The notes under the pieces: generated by a model
Seen by the model: the letters and a program-made list of their open reading frames with translations, nothing else
Database searches by the model: none
Told to the model about the DNA's origin: nothing
Position numbers and translations under genes: made by a program
Assembly (NCBI GenBank): GCA_028023455.1
Contig: JAQFVV010000018.1
Coordinates: 4,859,800 to 4,923,799, forward strand
Reading direction: 5' to 3'
From: Epiperipatus broadwayi
Lineage: Eukaryota > Onychophora > Udeonychophora > Euonychophora > Peripatidae
DNA length: 64,000 nt
Part shown: in pieces, positions 52,560 to 62,520 of the stretch
How positions within the stretch are numbered: position 1 is the stretch's first letter
Layout: each line of letters begins with the position of its first letter

Positions 52560-54255
52560 CTGAATGGTGTCAGAAAAAGAAATAGAGACTATGGGGAAAC
52601 AAATTTATAAGATCGGATTATAAAGCCTGATCACTTTTATGAAAACTTTGTGGATGTAAAAATACCTCTAAAAGAATTATTAATATCATTATTAGTCAGA
52701 TTGATAGTCATATATATCAGACATATAAACTCAAAATTGATAGAATGAGATACACCAGTTGAGCAAAATTGCAAGCTTCTCTTTCATAATATTCTTCTAA
52801 TATGTTGTTAATAAACTAGTACTTGTCCTTGATTGCCTTGAATGAGGAAAATTCCCAGAAGTAAATAGCATACTACCAGAAATTCTAAAAAATGTAAGGT
52901 TTAAACCCAAACATGTTATCAATAACATTATTTATTCAAAAATTATTCCCAAAATCTGGCATAAAAGCAAAATTATAGCAGTCTTTATCCTAAATATTTT
53001 AAGGTGTGATCCAAAAAATTATCACCCAGTTTCACTATTTTTTGTTCCTTACAAGACATTTGAAAGAATCACATTATCAAGAATTTTGCCAATAATTAAA
53101 AGCTATCTGCCTACAAGGCAGATTGCTTTTACATCAGAAGAAACTGCTGTGATAAGTTTTACTTGTAATAGTTTCCATTAAAATATCACATAACTCTATA
53201 ACATAATTTCAGCTTATACACTATTATTTCAGTGGGAGAAAAATATATACAATTCACCTTGATAAAGGTTTTCAAAATAAAAACTGGTGCTATCTTTATT
53301 GATATAACCTTGGCTTATGATTTTGTTTGGGAAAATGGTCTGAAATTTGTATAAAAAAAATTTAATTGCATGAAAACCATTAATTTATTTGGCAATTTTT
53401 TTTCTAATTGAAAAATTCAAATGAGATTAAATGTTCTCTGTAATAGATACAAAATTTTACAGAATAGTCTGCCAAAGAATTCATTTCCTTACCCATTTGA
53501 TATATTTATAAATGACCTAACCAGATGTAAAATGCAGAAAATTCATCTTTACTAATGATATTTCTCTGATTTCTCAAAAGAGATCTTTTCCTAAAATAAA
53601 AAAACCTTTTGGTAAAGATATGGAAAATTGGAGATTTTTTTTCAAAGACCTGGATCCTAATTCAATAAATACAGTGTATTCAATTTTTCATTTAAACAAT
53701 AGGGAATCATCTCATAATTTGAATACAATATTTTGCAATAATAGACTTAAATATAATCCTTTTTTGTGCTATTTAAGAATAAAAGTAAATCATAGCTTAT
53801 ATGTTTTATTTATTTATTTAAGGTTAAATTTAAATTAATTTCTAGGTGCAATTTCTTTGAAAAGCTGGCTGACATTATTTGGAGTTGTAATGCAAATATT
53901 TTATGGAGAGTTTACTGATGGTAAATACTGTACTTCTGTTTCAAAAAACATTGCCACACTAAATTCTGAATATTCAATTAAATATTACAATGAGAAACAT
54001 TACTAGTACATCCAAATCTGCTCTCTTGTAATAGCTTTCTGATCATCTACATAGATCTCAACCAGATGTCAGGAGAAAGATTGCCTCATAGAAAATGGAT
54101 AAAAAGCTAATAAGTAGGTTAGATTTACCATTGACTTAAAATATAGTTTTCACTACTTAAGACTTAGCTCTAATCAAAATCTCTTTTCGGATGTGCAACC
54201 AGGATTTGTAATAGAATGATTGTGATGCATTAATAAATGTTTGACCATTTAAATA
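52560..54255 (+). mobile_element. Jockey-like LINE reverse transcriptase, decayed
   Basis: Non-LTR retrotransposon RT in several frames: IIPKIWHKSKIIAVF, then CDPKNYHPVSLFFVPYKTFE, then RILPIIKSYLPTRQIAFTSE (about 52930-53150). This is the universal 'W..A.I..I.K...P..YRPISLL....K..ERI...R' region followed by the 'Q.GF' step. Next are a palm remnant 'IYL*MT*PD' in place of the catalytic FADD-type motif, NWRFFFKDLDPNS..., NSINTVYSIFHLNNRES (in-frame 53620-53838) and SLKSWLTLFGVVMQIFYG (thumb region). The last ~150 bp are non-coding. Endonuclease sequence was not identified. Dead copy. Confidence 0.75.
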
Positions 54256-54452
54256 AATAAAATAAAAAACAAATTCAGTTTTATTCAAATCTTTTAGACA
54301 ATAAACATATACACATGAGTTTTTAGTAAAATTAAATGTATAAACCTATGACTATGATACTAATAGTATTGAAAGTGCTAAGCTGAAGAAAAGATATTTA
54401 AAACAATGAAAATCTTTTCTGCCTTGTAAATGGTCAAACATTTATTAATGTA
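54226..54452. repeat. Inverted copy of the LINE tail
   Basis: TGCATTAATAAATGTTTGACC at 54226 and its reverse complement ending at 54452: 25 of 26 positions agree, separated by ~175 bp. The second copy is the LINE's end in reverse orientation. Confidence 0.85.
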
Positions 54453-54832
54453 TAACAATTAATGCAGAAAAAGAAGTAAAAGTATTTATAGAATTAAAAT
54501 GATTATAGCATAAAAAATGAAGTCTGTATGAGGTTCCAAACAATTTTCTTTTTCTATATCAATTGGAATCTCATAACAGATTCAGGATAATCCATGGTCA
54601 TTGTGCTCATCAGTTTCATAAATGGAATGATGGATACAATGGCAGAATTAATGGGCTTAATAAAACCTCTAGTGAATCTATCTCATGGTTAGAATCTTTA
54701 CACATTCCTTTACAGTATTTTATTATTACTTAAGCCATCTAAAAAAGTCAATCTGTAAACCAAATAAATAAATAATATATATAGAGGCTAAACTCTCCAT
54801 ACAGTAGCGCCACCTGTGCAAGCCAGTGTAAT

Positions 54833-55083
54833 CAATTAATGCAAGAAGGTTTGTGCATAAAATCCCTATCTAGTGCTTACTCATTGAATATCCCCAGACA
54901 AGTTTCCAGCTTGTGGCTTTCATCAATGAGTAGCCTTGGATCTGAAAGTACTGCACCTAGATCTTAGGATCAGATCCAAGGCTCTCACTGATGAAAGCCA
55001 CAAGCTAGAAACTAGTCTGGGGATATTGGATGAGTAGGCACTAGGTAAGGATTTTTTGCAAAAACCTTCTTGCATTCATTGAC
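54833..55083. mobile_element. Foldback element with a related, decayed hammerhead
   Basis: Arms of ~110 bp (about 54833-54943 and 54971-55083) are reverse complements around a ~27-nt loop. They share GCAAGAAGGTTT, CCTA.CTAGTGC.TACTCAT, AATATCCCCAGAC and AGCCTTGGATCTG. Each arm holds a hammerhead-like motif near its middle. No coding capacity. The motif (CTGATGAAAGCCA..AGCT.GAAAC) is recognisably of the same lineage as the one at 43.4/43.9 kb, though the rest of the element differs. Confidence 0.75.
54983..55022 (+). ncRNA. Hammerhead-like fold, probably weakened
   Basis: CTGATGA at 54988-54994; stem II AAGC/GCTA with an A-A mismatch at the base but three good pairs; GAAA at 55008-55011; stem III AC/GU with only a two-base loop; cleavage triplet GTC (55015-55017). 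Stem I CTCTCA/TGGGG gives five pairs, two of them G-U. The core is complete, but both stem II and stem III are poor. The minus-strand partner in the left arm (about 54894-54935) has lost the first core C. Confidence 0.5.
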
Positions 55084-55283
55084 TGCTCTATGTAAACAGT
55101 TTGCGTAAGCATAAAAAATGGTGATCATGTGATATTTGGGGGGTTAAAATAAATTATATAAATACTAATCTGTAACTGTTGATTATAAAATTCTCATATC
55201 TTTAAAAAATAATAGTTGTCATTTAATATTTCCAGCAACGTTTGGCTTTTTTTAAAGTATTAAATGTATACTTAAAATACATT
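55084..55283. other. Short AT-rich spacer
   Basis: Nothing recognised between the foldback element and the hAT-like element. Confidence 0.5.
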
Positions 55284-56466
55284 CTCTACACTAGTAGTCG
55301 ACAAACAGTGGTCGCAGACTACTGGTAGTCTGTGACAAAATTTTAATGGTTTTTTTTTTGTCAAACCCCCGCGGCCCCAACCCCCCACCCCCCCCAACCC
55401 ACCACTTCTTGGGGGCGCCAAACCCCCCCCCCAAAAACCCAAGACAAAAATTTTAATGTTTGCAAAGAAATTTAAAGATTATTTAAATTTGCTAAGCTTA
55501 TGTAATAAAATTTTTAAATAAAAAATAAATTTTGTTTAAGCTGTATTATTGTATGTAAAATAAAATAAGAACATTATATTGCTAATTGATTTTTTTATAA
55601 AATACTACCGTGATTTGCAAAACATCTACCTTAAAGGTGTTTAATTAACCTCTACTCGGTCAGTGGCATAGAAAAAATAACAAAATAACAATACCGAATT
55701 CTGTACAGTTGAATAGGCATCAAATTTGACTAATTGGGTGAACTAAAACTCAAAAATTTTATTAAGAATTTTGAAGAATTATTAAAGAATAGAATACTAT
55801 TCATTATTAATCTTACATAATTTTTGCACATACGAATTAGAAAATTACGCATATAAAATGTAACAAATACGTATTTATACATTCCTTTATTTTTATAAAA
55901 TAAAATGAACATCATATTAACAACAAAAAAAAAAAAAAAAGCATAATTCTTTAACAAATTATAAAACATATAAATGCAAACTTAGTTTTACATTCATATA
56001 ACTCAAAATGAAATTAAATAATTACAAAAAAACTTACACTAAAATTATGTTAATATAAGTCTAATTATTTTGTATTTTTAGCACAACGACCTACTTGTGT
56101 GAAAAAACGTTGTCCCGGGTAAGCAGGTTCGCTTTCCGGCTGATGCTATGACACATGAGGAAAAAAAAAACAAGTATTGCTGTCGGCTTGAAATATAAGC
56201 TCCTTACATGCTGTGGTCACATCATTGGCGCCAAGGATTATTAAAATACTTTTAAACCAAGAGTAGCAAGTGTCGCACTAATTTTTAATATATATTACTA
56301 TTATTTATTATTATTTTTGTGTTAAAATTAAAATTATTAAAATATATATGTATATCTTACTCAATGCTCGTATTAAGTCGTACCTTTAAAAATTATGTTA
56401 GTGGTCCGCAATATAACCGACCGCTGGTCTGCAATATCTAAAAGGTTACCGACCGCAGCTCTATAC
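55284..56466. mobile_element. Non-autonomous hAT-like element with 8-bp target-site duplication
   Basis: Flanked by CTCTACAC (55284-55291) and CTCTATAC (56459-56466), an 8-bp duplication with one change, the size typical of hAT. The left terminus TAGTAGTCGACAAACAGTGG and right terminus (reverse complement CTGCGGTCGGTAACC) align as a short inverted repeat of the 'CAG.GGTCGGCAACC' type seen in many hAT elements. The right subterminal region has GACCGCTGGTCTGCAATAT and GTGGTCCGCAATAT, giving imperfect internal repeats, which is usual. The ~1.17 kb interior has no recognisable transposase; the minus-strand frame 55730-55969 is Phe-rich and meaningless to me. Confidence 0.75.
55365..55441. other. 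C-homopolymer patch inside the hAT-like element
   Basis: About 77 bp of mostly C runs (up to ~10 C) with GCGG and GGGGGCGCC, in a genome that is otherwise three-quarters A+T. Either a genuine GC-rich insertion or a sequencing or consensus error. Confidence 0.85.
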
Positions 56467-58425
56467 TAAACAGTTATTTTTATATTGCAAATATGTTTAC
56501 TATGAAAATTTACTGATTGGATTGTTTTTCCTTTGTTTTCTTCTGGTAATTAAAATTTATTTTTATATACATATAAAATATACATTTAGCAAATAAAAAT
56601 AGTATTTAGTAAACATTACTTGATCAACTATAATGGGTTTTTTTTAAAAAAAAAAAAATAGTGATTAAAATTTTTAATTGCTATTTTCTAAATAAAGATC
56701 AAGCAGAATGGTTGAATAAATTATAAAAGGCAAAATAAAAACATGGTATTGGCATCAAGAATATTATAAAATATTATTGATGTCACTTTACTGTTGGAGT
56801 AATGAATGGTAATGTAATTGCATGCTGGATACAAACCCAAACTGAATAAATTTTAAAGTGTTTCAATATAGAATTTTTTAAGATAACCAGGCCATAATAT
56901 TAGTTATTATATTAGTGTGTAGTGATATCTAACTAAAAAATAAAGCAAGATAGACTCTTGTTTAGCCTTCAATGTTTAGCAGTTGGTAAGCCTCCTAAGT
57001 ACTGGCTTTTTCTTCACATTTTCTCTGTGAGGTTTTTTGCAGAGCAATTAATTATTTTTAAATATTTGAGTGATATAATGCATTAAAGTTTACGCTGTGT
57101 TTTTAAATTTGAGAAGCTAAAATAAATTAGATTAAGAAAATAGCAAGCAATAGCAGTCTACCACCACTAGCGATTAAGTCTTATCAGTTGGTTGTGATAG
57201 GTAGATAATTCTTTTACAAATGTGTGTGCATTCAAAATTAAATTTAAAAATGAATTGTGCTAATATAATAAAGTCCGATAACCATAAAAATGAATGACCC
57301 CCTCTCCACAAACACGCGCGCACACACAACTCAAAATTTTGTCTATATTTCGAAACATAGTTGAATAACAATTATTGAATTTAAACAATTACATTTGTAA
57401 GAAAAAAAATATTAAAATAAAAAATATATATAAAGATACAAATAAAGTTATTCTTGGTTGGCAATAAAACAATTGACCATTAAAAGTGGAAAGCTTAAAT
57501 CTTTAAAATAATGAATCTAAAAATCGATTAATCCTTCCACTTTCAATGTTTCTAGCATTTTATTTTAGCAATCACTCATGTAATTAAAATTTAATTTTTA
57601 AATCTATCTTGCTTCATAAAGAACTTGTCACACCAAAGATATCTCCATATTTATATTGTATACTTTATAGATATATTCATTTATTTCTTTAAAACTAACG
57701 TATTCACTGAATGTTATGAACAGGAAAATGCAAGCATTGCGCTTATATTATTCAGTCATCAAATGCGTAAAACTTTATGATTGAATGAGAATTTCTGTAT
57801 TTTGATGGCAATTGCAAAATCTAAAAGAATGAATAATTATTATTATTATTTTATAAAGATTATCCTGTGATGAACAGCATTAATGTATAGCCCATCTTGG
57901 AAAATATATTGGCAAATATTTTTTTAACAGCTTGTTAGCAGTCTGCCATCTATTGGTCAAAAATGTCACAATTTTTTTATTTTTGCTGTAAAGTATAAAT
58001 TAAAGATTTATTAATATATGTTAAAAGAAATGTCTAAATATAAAAAATTAATGAATTTTGAGAATTCTTGGATGAAGAATAAATGTGTAAAAATTTAATG
58101 TTTTTTTAACCCGAAATACATTACATATAAATATTTATTAAAATTTTAATTTAATAATTTTTAGCGAAAAAGATTTTTAAATTAAAGCAGATCCTGAACA
58201 ACTTTATATTGTATAATAATAAAATGTATATATTTTGAGTAAATACCGTTTTTATTTTTATTTATGAAAAATAAAAATATATGCTTCTGAAGTGCAAACA
58301 AAATGTTAAAAATAATGTAACATGGGTAAAAATAAAAATATATAAATGTCAAATAGCTTTTATAAACAAAAATGATAAAAATAAAATTAGACTTCTTAAC
58401 ATAATTTAAAGGAAGGTTTAAAGAT
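56467..58425. other. Intergenic AT-rich DNA, nothing recognised
   Basis: No gene. The minus-strand frame 57174-57371 contains a short CG/CA-rich patch (57314-57328) but no motif. Confidence 0.5.
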
Positions 58426-58560
58426 TTGGTTGATTAGAATGTTGCTTAAAATTCAATATTCAAGAATTTAAAGGTCCAGGATCGATTCTCATTCTAGTAT
58501 TGTCACAAGTCAGGTCAGTACCATCTGAAAAAGATAAAAGAATACCATTTAAAGCACTGG
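58426..58560 (+). repeat. tRNA-derived SINE, same family as 44.5 kb
   Basis: A-box-like TTGGTTGATTAGAATG (about 58426-58441) and B-box-like CCAGGATCGATTCTCA (about 58476-58491), followed by TAGTATTGTCACAAGTCAGGTCAGTACC and AAAAGATAAAAGAATACC. These correspond step by step to the copy at 44460-44600. Confidence 0.65.
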
Positions 58561-58868
58561 GTTATATATTACCCTGTATTCTAATATTCATAGTTGAATG
58601 TAACTGAAAAGTTTAAATAAGATTTTAAATAAAATTGTTGCAAGACATTCAATATTTAATCTTAGATGATGCATAATAAATACTAAAATTCCATCATCAC
58701 AAATAGTTAGAGGACAAACAAAAATAAAAAAAAACTATTAAACTTGAAATTGATTAGCTTGAATTATGCTTTTTTTACTTACTATTTTTCTTTAGAGAAA
58801 TATTAAAGATTTCTTTGACATAAATTATTTCAGTTATTTTATCTTTACCTGTCTAATTTTTGATTTTG

Positions 58869-58900
<32 letters not shown>

Positions 58901-60780
58901 TGATTTTTTTGATATATATATTGCAGCAATCATGTACATTTCTCACTTATGTTTTTCTTATGGAAAAAGATGAAGCGGGAAATAATTTGATTAAAGATAC
59001 TTATTCATTAACTAGAATTACTCGGAGTGGCTGATTAAATTAACTGTCTACATTTGTTAACTGACTATGTATCTTTATCAACATATTGTACTGTTAACAT
59101 TTTGACATTTCACATTATATATTATTTAACCACTGCAGACATTATTATATTATTTCTTTTCATATTTATTTAGCACCTCCTGAACCAGACTGCACATTCA
59201 AGCAGAGGGATAGAATATCATTGGTAGATTAACCAACAATGATACCTATGGCCAGATCGAGGCTACATGAATGCACAGTTCTGACCACTTTTCCTGACCA
59301 TAGACCCCTCCATACTGCTGAAACAACACCCATTATCCAAGGCATTTTATCTGTTTTGAGAACAGGTCTCAGGTGCCATTTTCCATATAAATTATATGTA
59401 GTCGGCATGTCCAAACAACAGGCAAATGCACCCAGCACTTGAAATTTACCCAGGCTAACTCAAACATCTTGAACAGGGGATAATACATGTAAATATTTAT
59501 AATCTTACACTCCTGATGATGCAGTTAAAAAAGAAAGTATAGACCAAGCAACATTTAAATAAACACTTTTTATTCATATGCACACACAAACAATAAATAT
59601 TTAGTAGTCAAACAAAGAAAATAATTGAATATATAATCATCATCAGTAATTAAATCCCATTAATTGTTCATTTTATAGTCCATTTCTTTTAAGAATGTTG
59701 AGACACTTAATTTACAACTGAGAATGTTATATTTATCTAGGTTTTTCATTACAGAAAGATGACATCATCTTTTGGCAGTTGACATATTTCCTTTGGTTCT
59801 GATTCTCCACATAGCTGGCCATTTGTTCTCCAGTGATAGAAGAGAGAGTATGTGGGAGCATCTATACTATGGTTGAGGTAATGATCACAGGTGAAAGAAG
59901 TTGATGGAACTGATAACCTCAGGCACACAACCCAGATAAACTCTCCTAAAGTTCTTTAGCAATGCATGTTTCTACTTTTACAATCTTTATGTTAGATTTT
60001 CTACAGCAAGTAATAATTTACACTCTGAGGATCTTGTTGACTATCTTTCACAAAATTGGAGTGTTAAATAATAATCATAATCAGCAATAAAAAATAACAA
60101 TGAACAAGCCACCACTTTTATACTTACCTCTCCTATTGTCTATTTTTATCACATTTTTAACTCAGTTTTTTAATTAAATTTACATTTATTTATCTAATCT
60201 TTCTTAGATTCATCTACTATCTTATTGTCTAGGAATCTTTCCAAATTTTAAGTGCATTCCTGCTGATGAGATAATTTATAAGATTTCTTTCACTAATTAA
60301 TTTTATTGAAAATTTTATTTTGAAACCTTTCACATTTATTTTTTTTCTTAATTATAAAAAGAAAAAAATGAGTTTCTTAATAAAAATTTATTTTCCAAAA
60401 ATGATGCAATATTTATTTTATTCTAAAATCTACTTTTAAACAATTTTTTTGTTTTCTCTTTTCTTCATCATTTATTTTATTAAAATATTAAACGTTGGGA
60501 TGTAGATATATATGTATGTGTTTTACAACATATATTTTGTGAGCATTACATCACACACACCCTGGTTTGAGAGGTAAAATGCATCAATTTGTTCCATTTT
60601 AGCTCTGATATTTGGATTTTTTTTTTCAAATCAGTTTTGGTATTGTCGGAAATAGACAAGCTACAGAGGGTAGCTTTTCTCCTGCTGATCTATCTCCTAT
60701 GCCATTTTTACATTGAATACCACATTTATTTCCTATTGTGAAGACCACCAGAGACAACATTCCTCCCTATGGATGTGTAA
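58561..60780. other. Intergenic DNA with GC-richer unassigned patches
   Basis: (TA)n at 58870-58895 with a directly repeated ATTTTTGATTTT flank (58855-58920). 59165-59470 and 59755-59970 are GC-richer and look like old repeat or mobile-element sequence. The overlapping frames at 59239-59442 (plus) and 59229-59438 (minus) have no family I recognise. Confidence 0.4.
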
Positions 60781-60789
60781 TGAGGAATT

Positions 60790-61142
60790 GGCTGCTGCAA
60801 ACCACAGGACACATCTAATGATCCTTTGACTTACACTAAAAAAACTAATTACTATTGATTTGCCGGGACTTTCTTTACCAGTGAATTGGATGGCTCAGGA
60901 CTTGACTGGGTCTTCATTCTATAAAACAAGTGAATACTGTGAATGGCAGGATACATCTACTGATCATTCAACTTACACTTAAACAATATTTATTATGGAT
61001 ATGCTGGAAATTTTTTTTCAATGAACATATATACTGGAATTACTCTTCCAGCAATGCTAATTTAGATAATGGGATGTGGATCCCTCTACCAGTGCATTGG
61101 ATGGGCCCATGACTTTTCTACCAGGTCTTTATCCTAAAAAAT
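60790..61142. repeat. Diverged tandem duplication, unit about 140-200 bp
   Basis: 60790-60928 and 60930-61142 share ACAGGACACATCTAATGATC / GCAGGATACATCTACTGATC, TTCAACTTACACTTAA-type, CTTTACCAGTGAATTGGATGG / CTCTACCAGTGCATTGGATGG and GGTCTTTATCCTA-type blocks, with a ~60 bp insertion in the second. Non-coding as far as I can see. Confidence 0.7.
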
Positions 61143-61480
61143 ATGGGAAGCCACCCACTCCCAATTTTTTAACAGGTCATTGATTTCACAATGTAACAGC
61201 TTACATCAACATTCATTTATTTTGTGAATCCTTTCTTAATTGTTTATACATACACACACACCTCATATAACCTGATCAGCTAAAACACATTCATCACTTA
61301 CATAAGGTCATTGTTTATTTATTGTTATATTTTATGAAATGTTGTCTTTGGCAAGTATGAATTGTGTTATTTTATTTCTTATTATATTTTTTATATTTAT
61401 TTAACTTTTTATTTCTATTACCATATATTAATTCTCTGATCTCATAATTCAAGCATAAAACAAAATGTTTTTTTCATGGC
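61143..61480. other. Intergenic AT-rich DNA, nothing recognised
   Basis: Possible degraded pol of the minus-strand gypsy element would be expected here, but I could not find it. Confidence 0.4.
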
Positions 61481-61489
61481 CTACAGATC

Positions 61490-62520
61490 CATCCAATTAT
61501 TATAGACCTACTTAGATTTTGTCAGGTGTTTTTTCAGGTTTCATATATATCTGCTTGGGCTGGAAAATGATTGAGTTTTTCGGGTGATTTATTTCCTGGT
61601 TGATGCATGTGTTCATCATCCCCCCTTTTTCTAAGACTATGTGATGATCTATGCCTAGTATTTTCATCTCAACCATAAAGCCAAAATTTATGACATTCAT
61701 ATTCTTTTTTCTGAGGGTTTGAATCCCTTTTCCTGACTCATAATTAGTCTAATACTGTCAAATGCACTCAGTAGCTCAGCCATTTACTTGGATCATTTTT
61801 CTTTCAATGCCTATCAGCATCTGTTCCACATTATGTGGAAAATTATGTCTCACTATTCGTAAAAATTTGCTCTTTTGATAGTAGGCTGGCTATTAACAAT
61901 CTTAATTTCATAACTTGATGGCAGAAAAAGGGATGAAAGATTCACTGGATCATCATTTATTCTGTAACATCTAGTGTCTAATATATTTCTGGTGTTCTTC
62001 ACTCCAGTAGCTTCCTAATAATGACTTTTTTATATTCTATAAAATGTGGTAAGTTTTATAATTAGGGAATCCCACCAAGCCTGTGAAGTATCTTGCAGAT
62101 GGCTACAGTCAATTGCAATCATTGCCTCTTTGCTCATTTGCTTCAATGTGAAGAATCATTCCAGGCTGCTAAGTGTTTGGTCATAGCCCCCCCCTTCCTG
62201 CATGCCCCAGAAATATTTTTACCAATTGATTTACATTAACAGAGTTGTTATTTGAATGTGCATACATACTTGTGATTTTCTGTTCCCTACTGTCAATATC
62301 AACATTTTTTATTTCTAACTGCCCTTATTTTCCTCAACTTTTAGCTCTATTATTTCTATTTTTCTGCTAAATTATTCATATCTGTTCTTATATTTTCTAT
62401 TACCTTCTCATTTTCTTCTTGTACTATTTCCATTCCCTCTTCCTGTTTATTTTTAATTCTTTCTATTTTCTACCTGTTTTATATCATCATTAACTTCTAG
62501 TATATTTATGAAATAGAATG
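61490..62520 (-). pseudogene. Second gypsy gag remnant (minus strand)
   Basis: On the minus strand a coiled-coil-like, Lys/Glu-rich start (RKIEIIELKVEENK, about 62325-62370) precedes a capsid-like block FFTLKQMSKEAMIAIDCSH, then LQDTSQAWWDSLIIKLTTF (about 62040-62155). That is the usual Ty3/gypsy gag signature 'F..K.....M...I...LQG.S..WW.SL'. A terminal open frame (61512-61700) may be its end. The gag at 32.9 kb on the other strand has the same layout (YSHLQGDT, WESL), so the two are likely related families. No pol domains were found after it. Confidence 0.6.

Noticed and set aside
59229-59442. Overlapping 67- and 69-codon frames as a gene
   Set aside because: Both strands are open, there is no family signature, and the patch looks like old repeat sequence.
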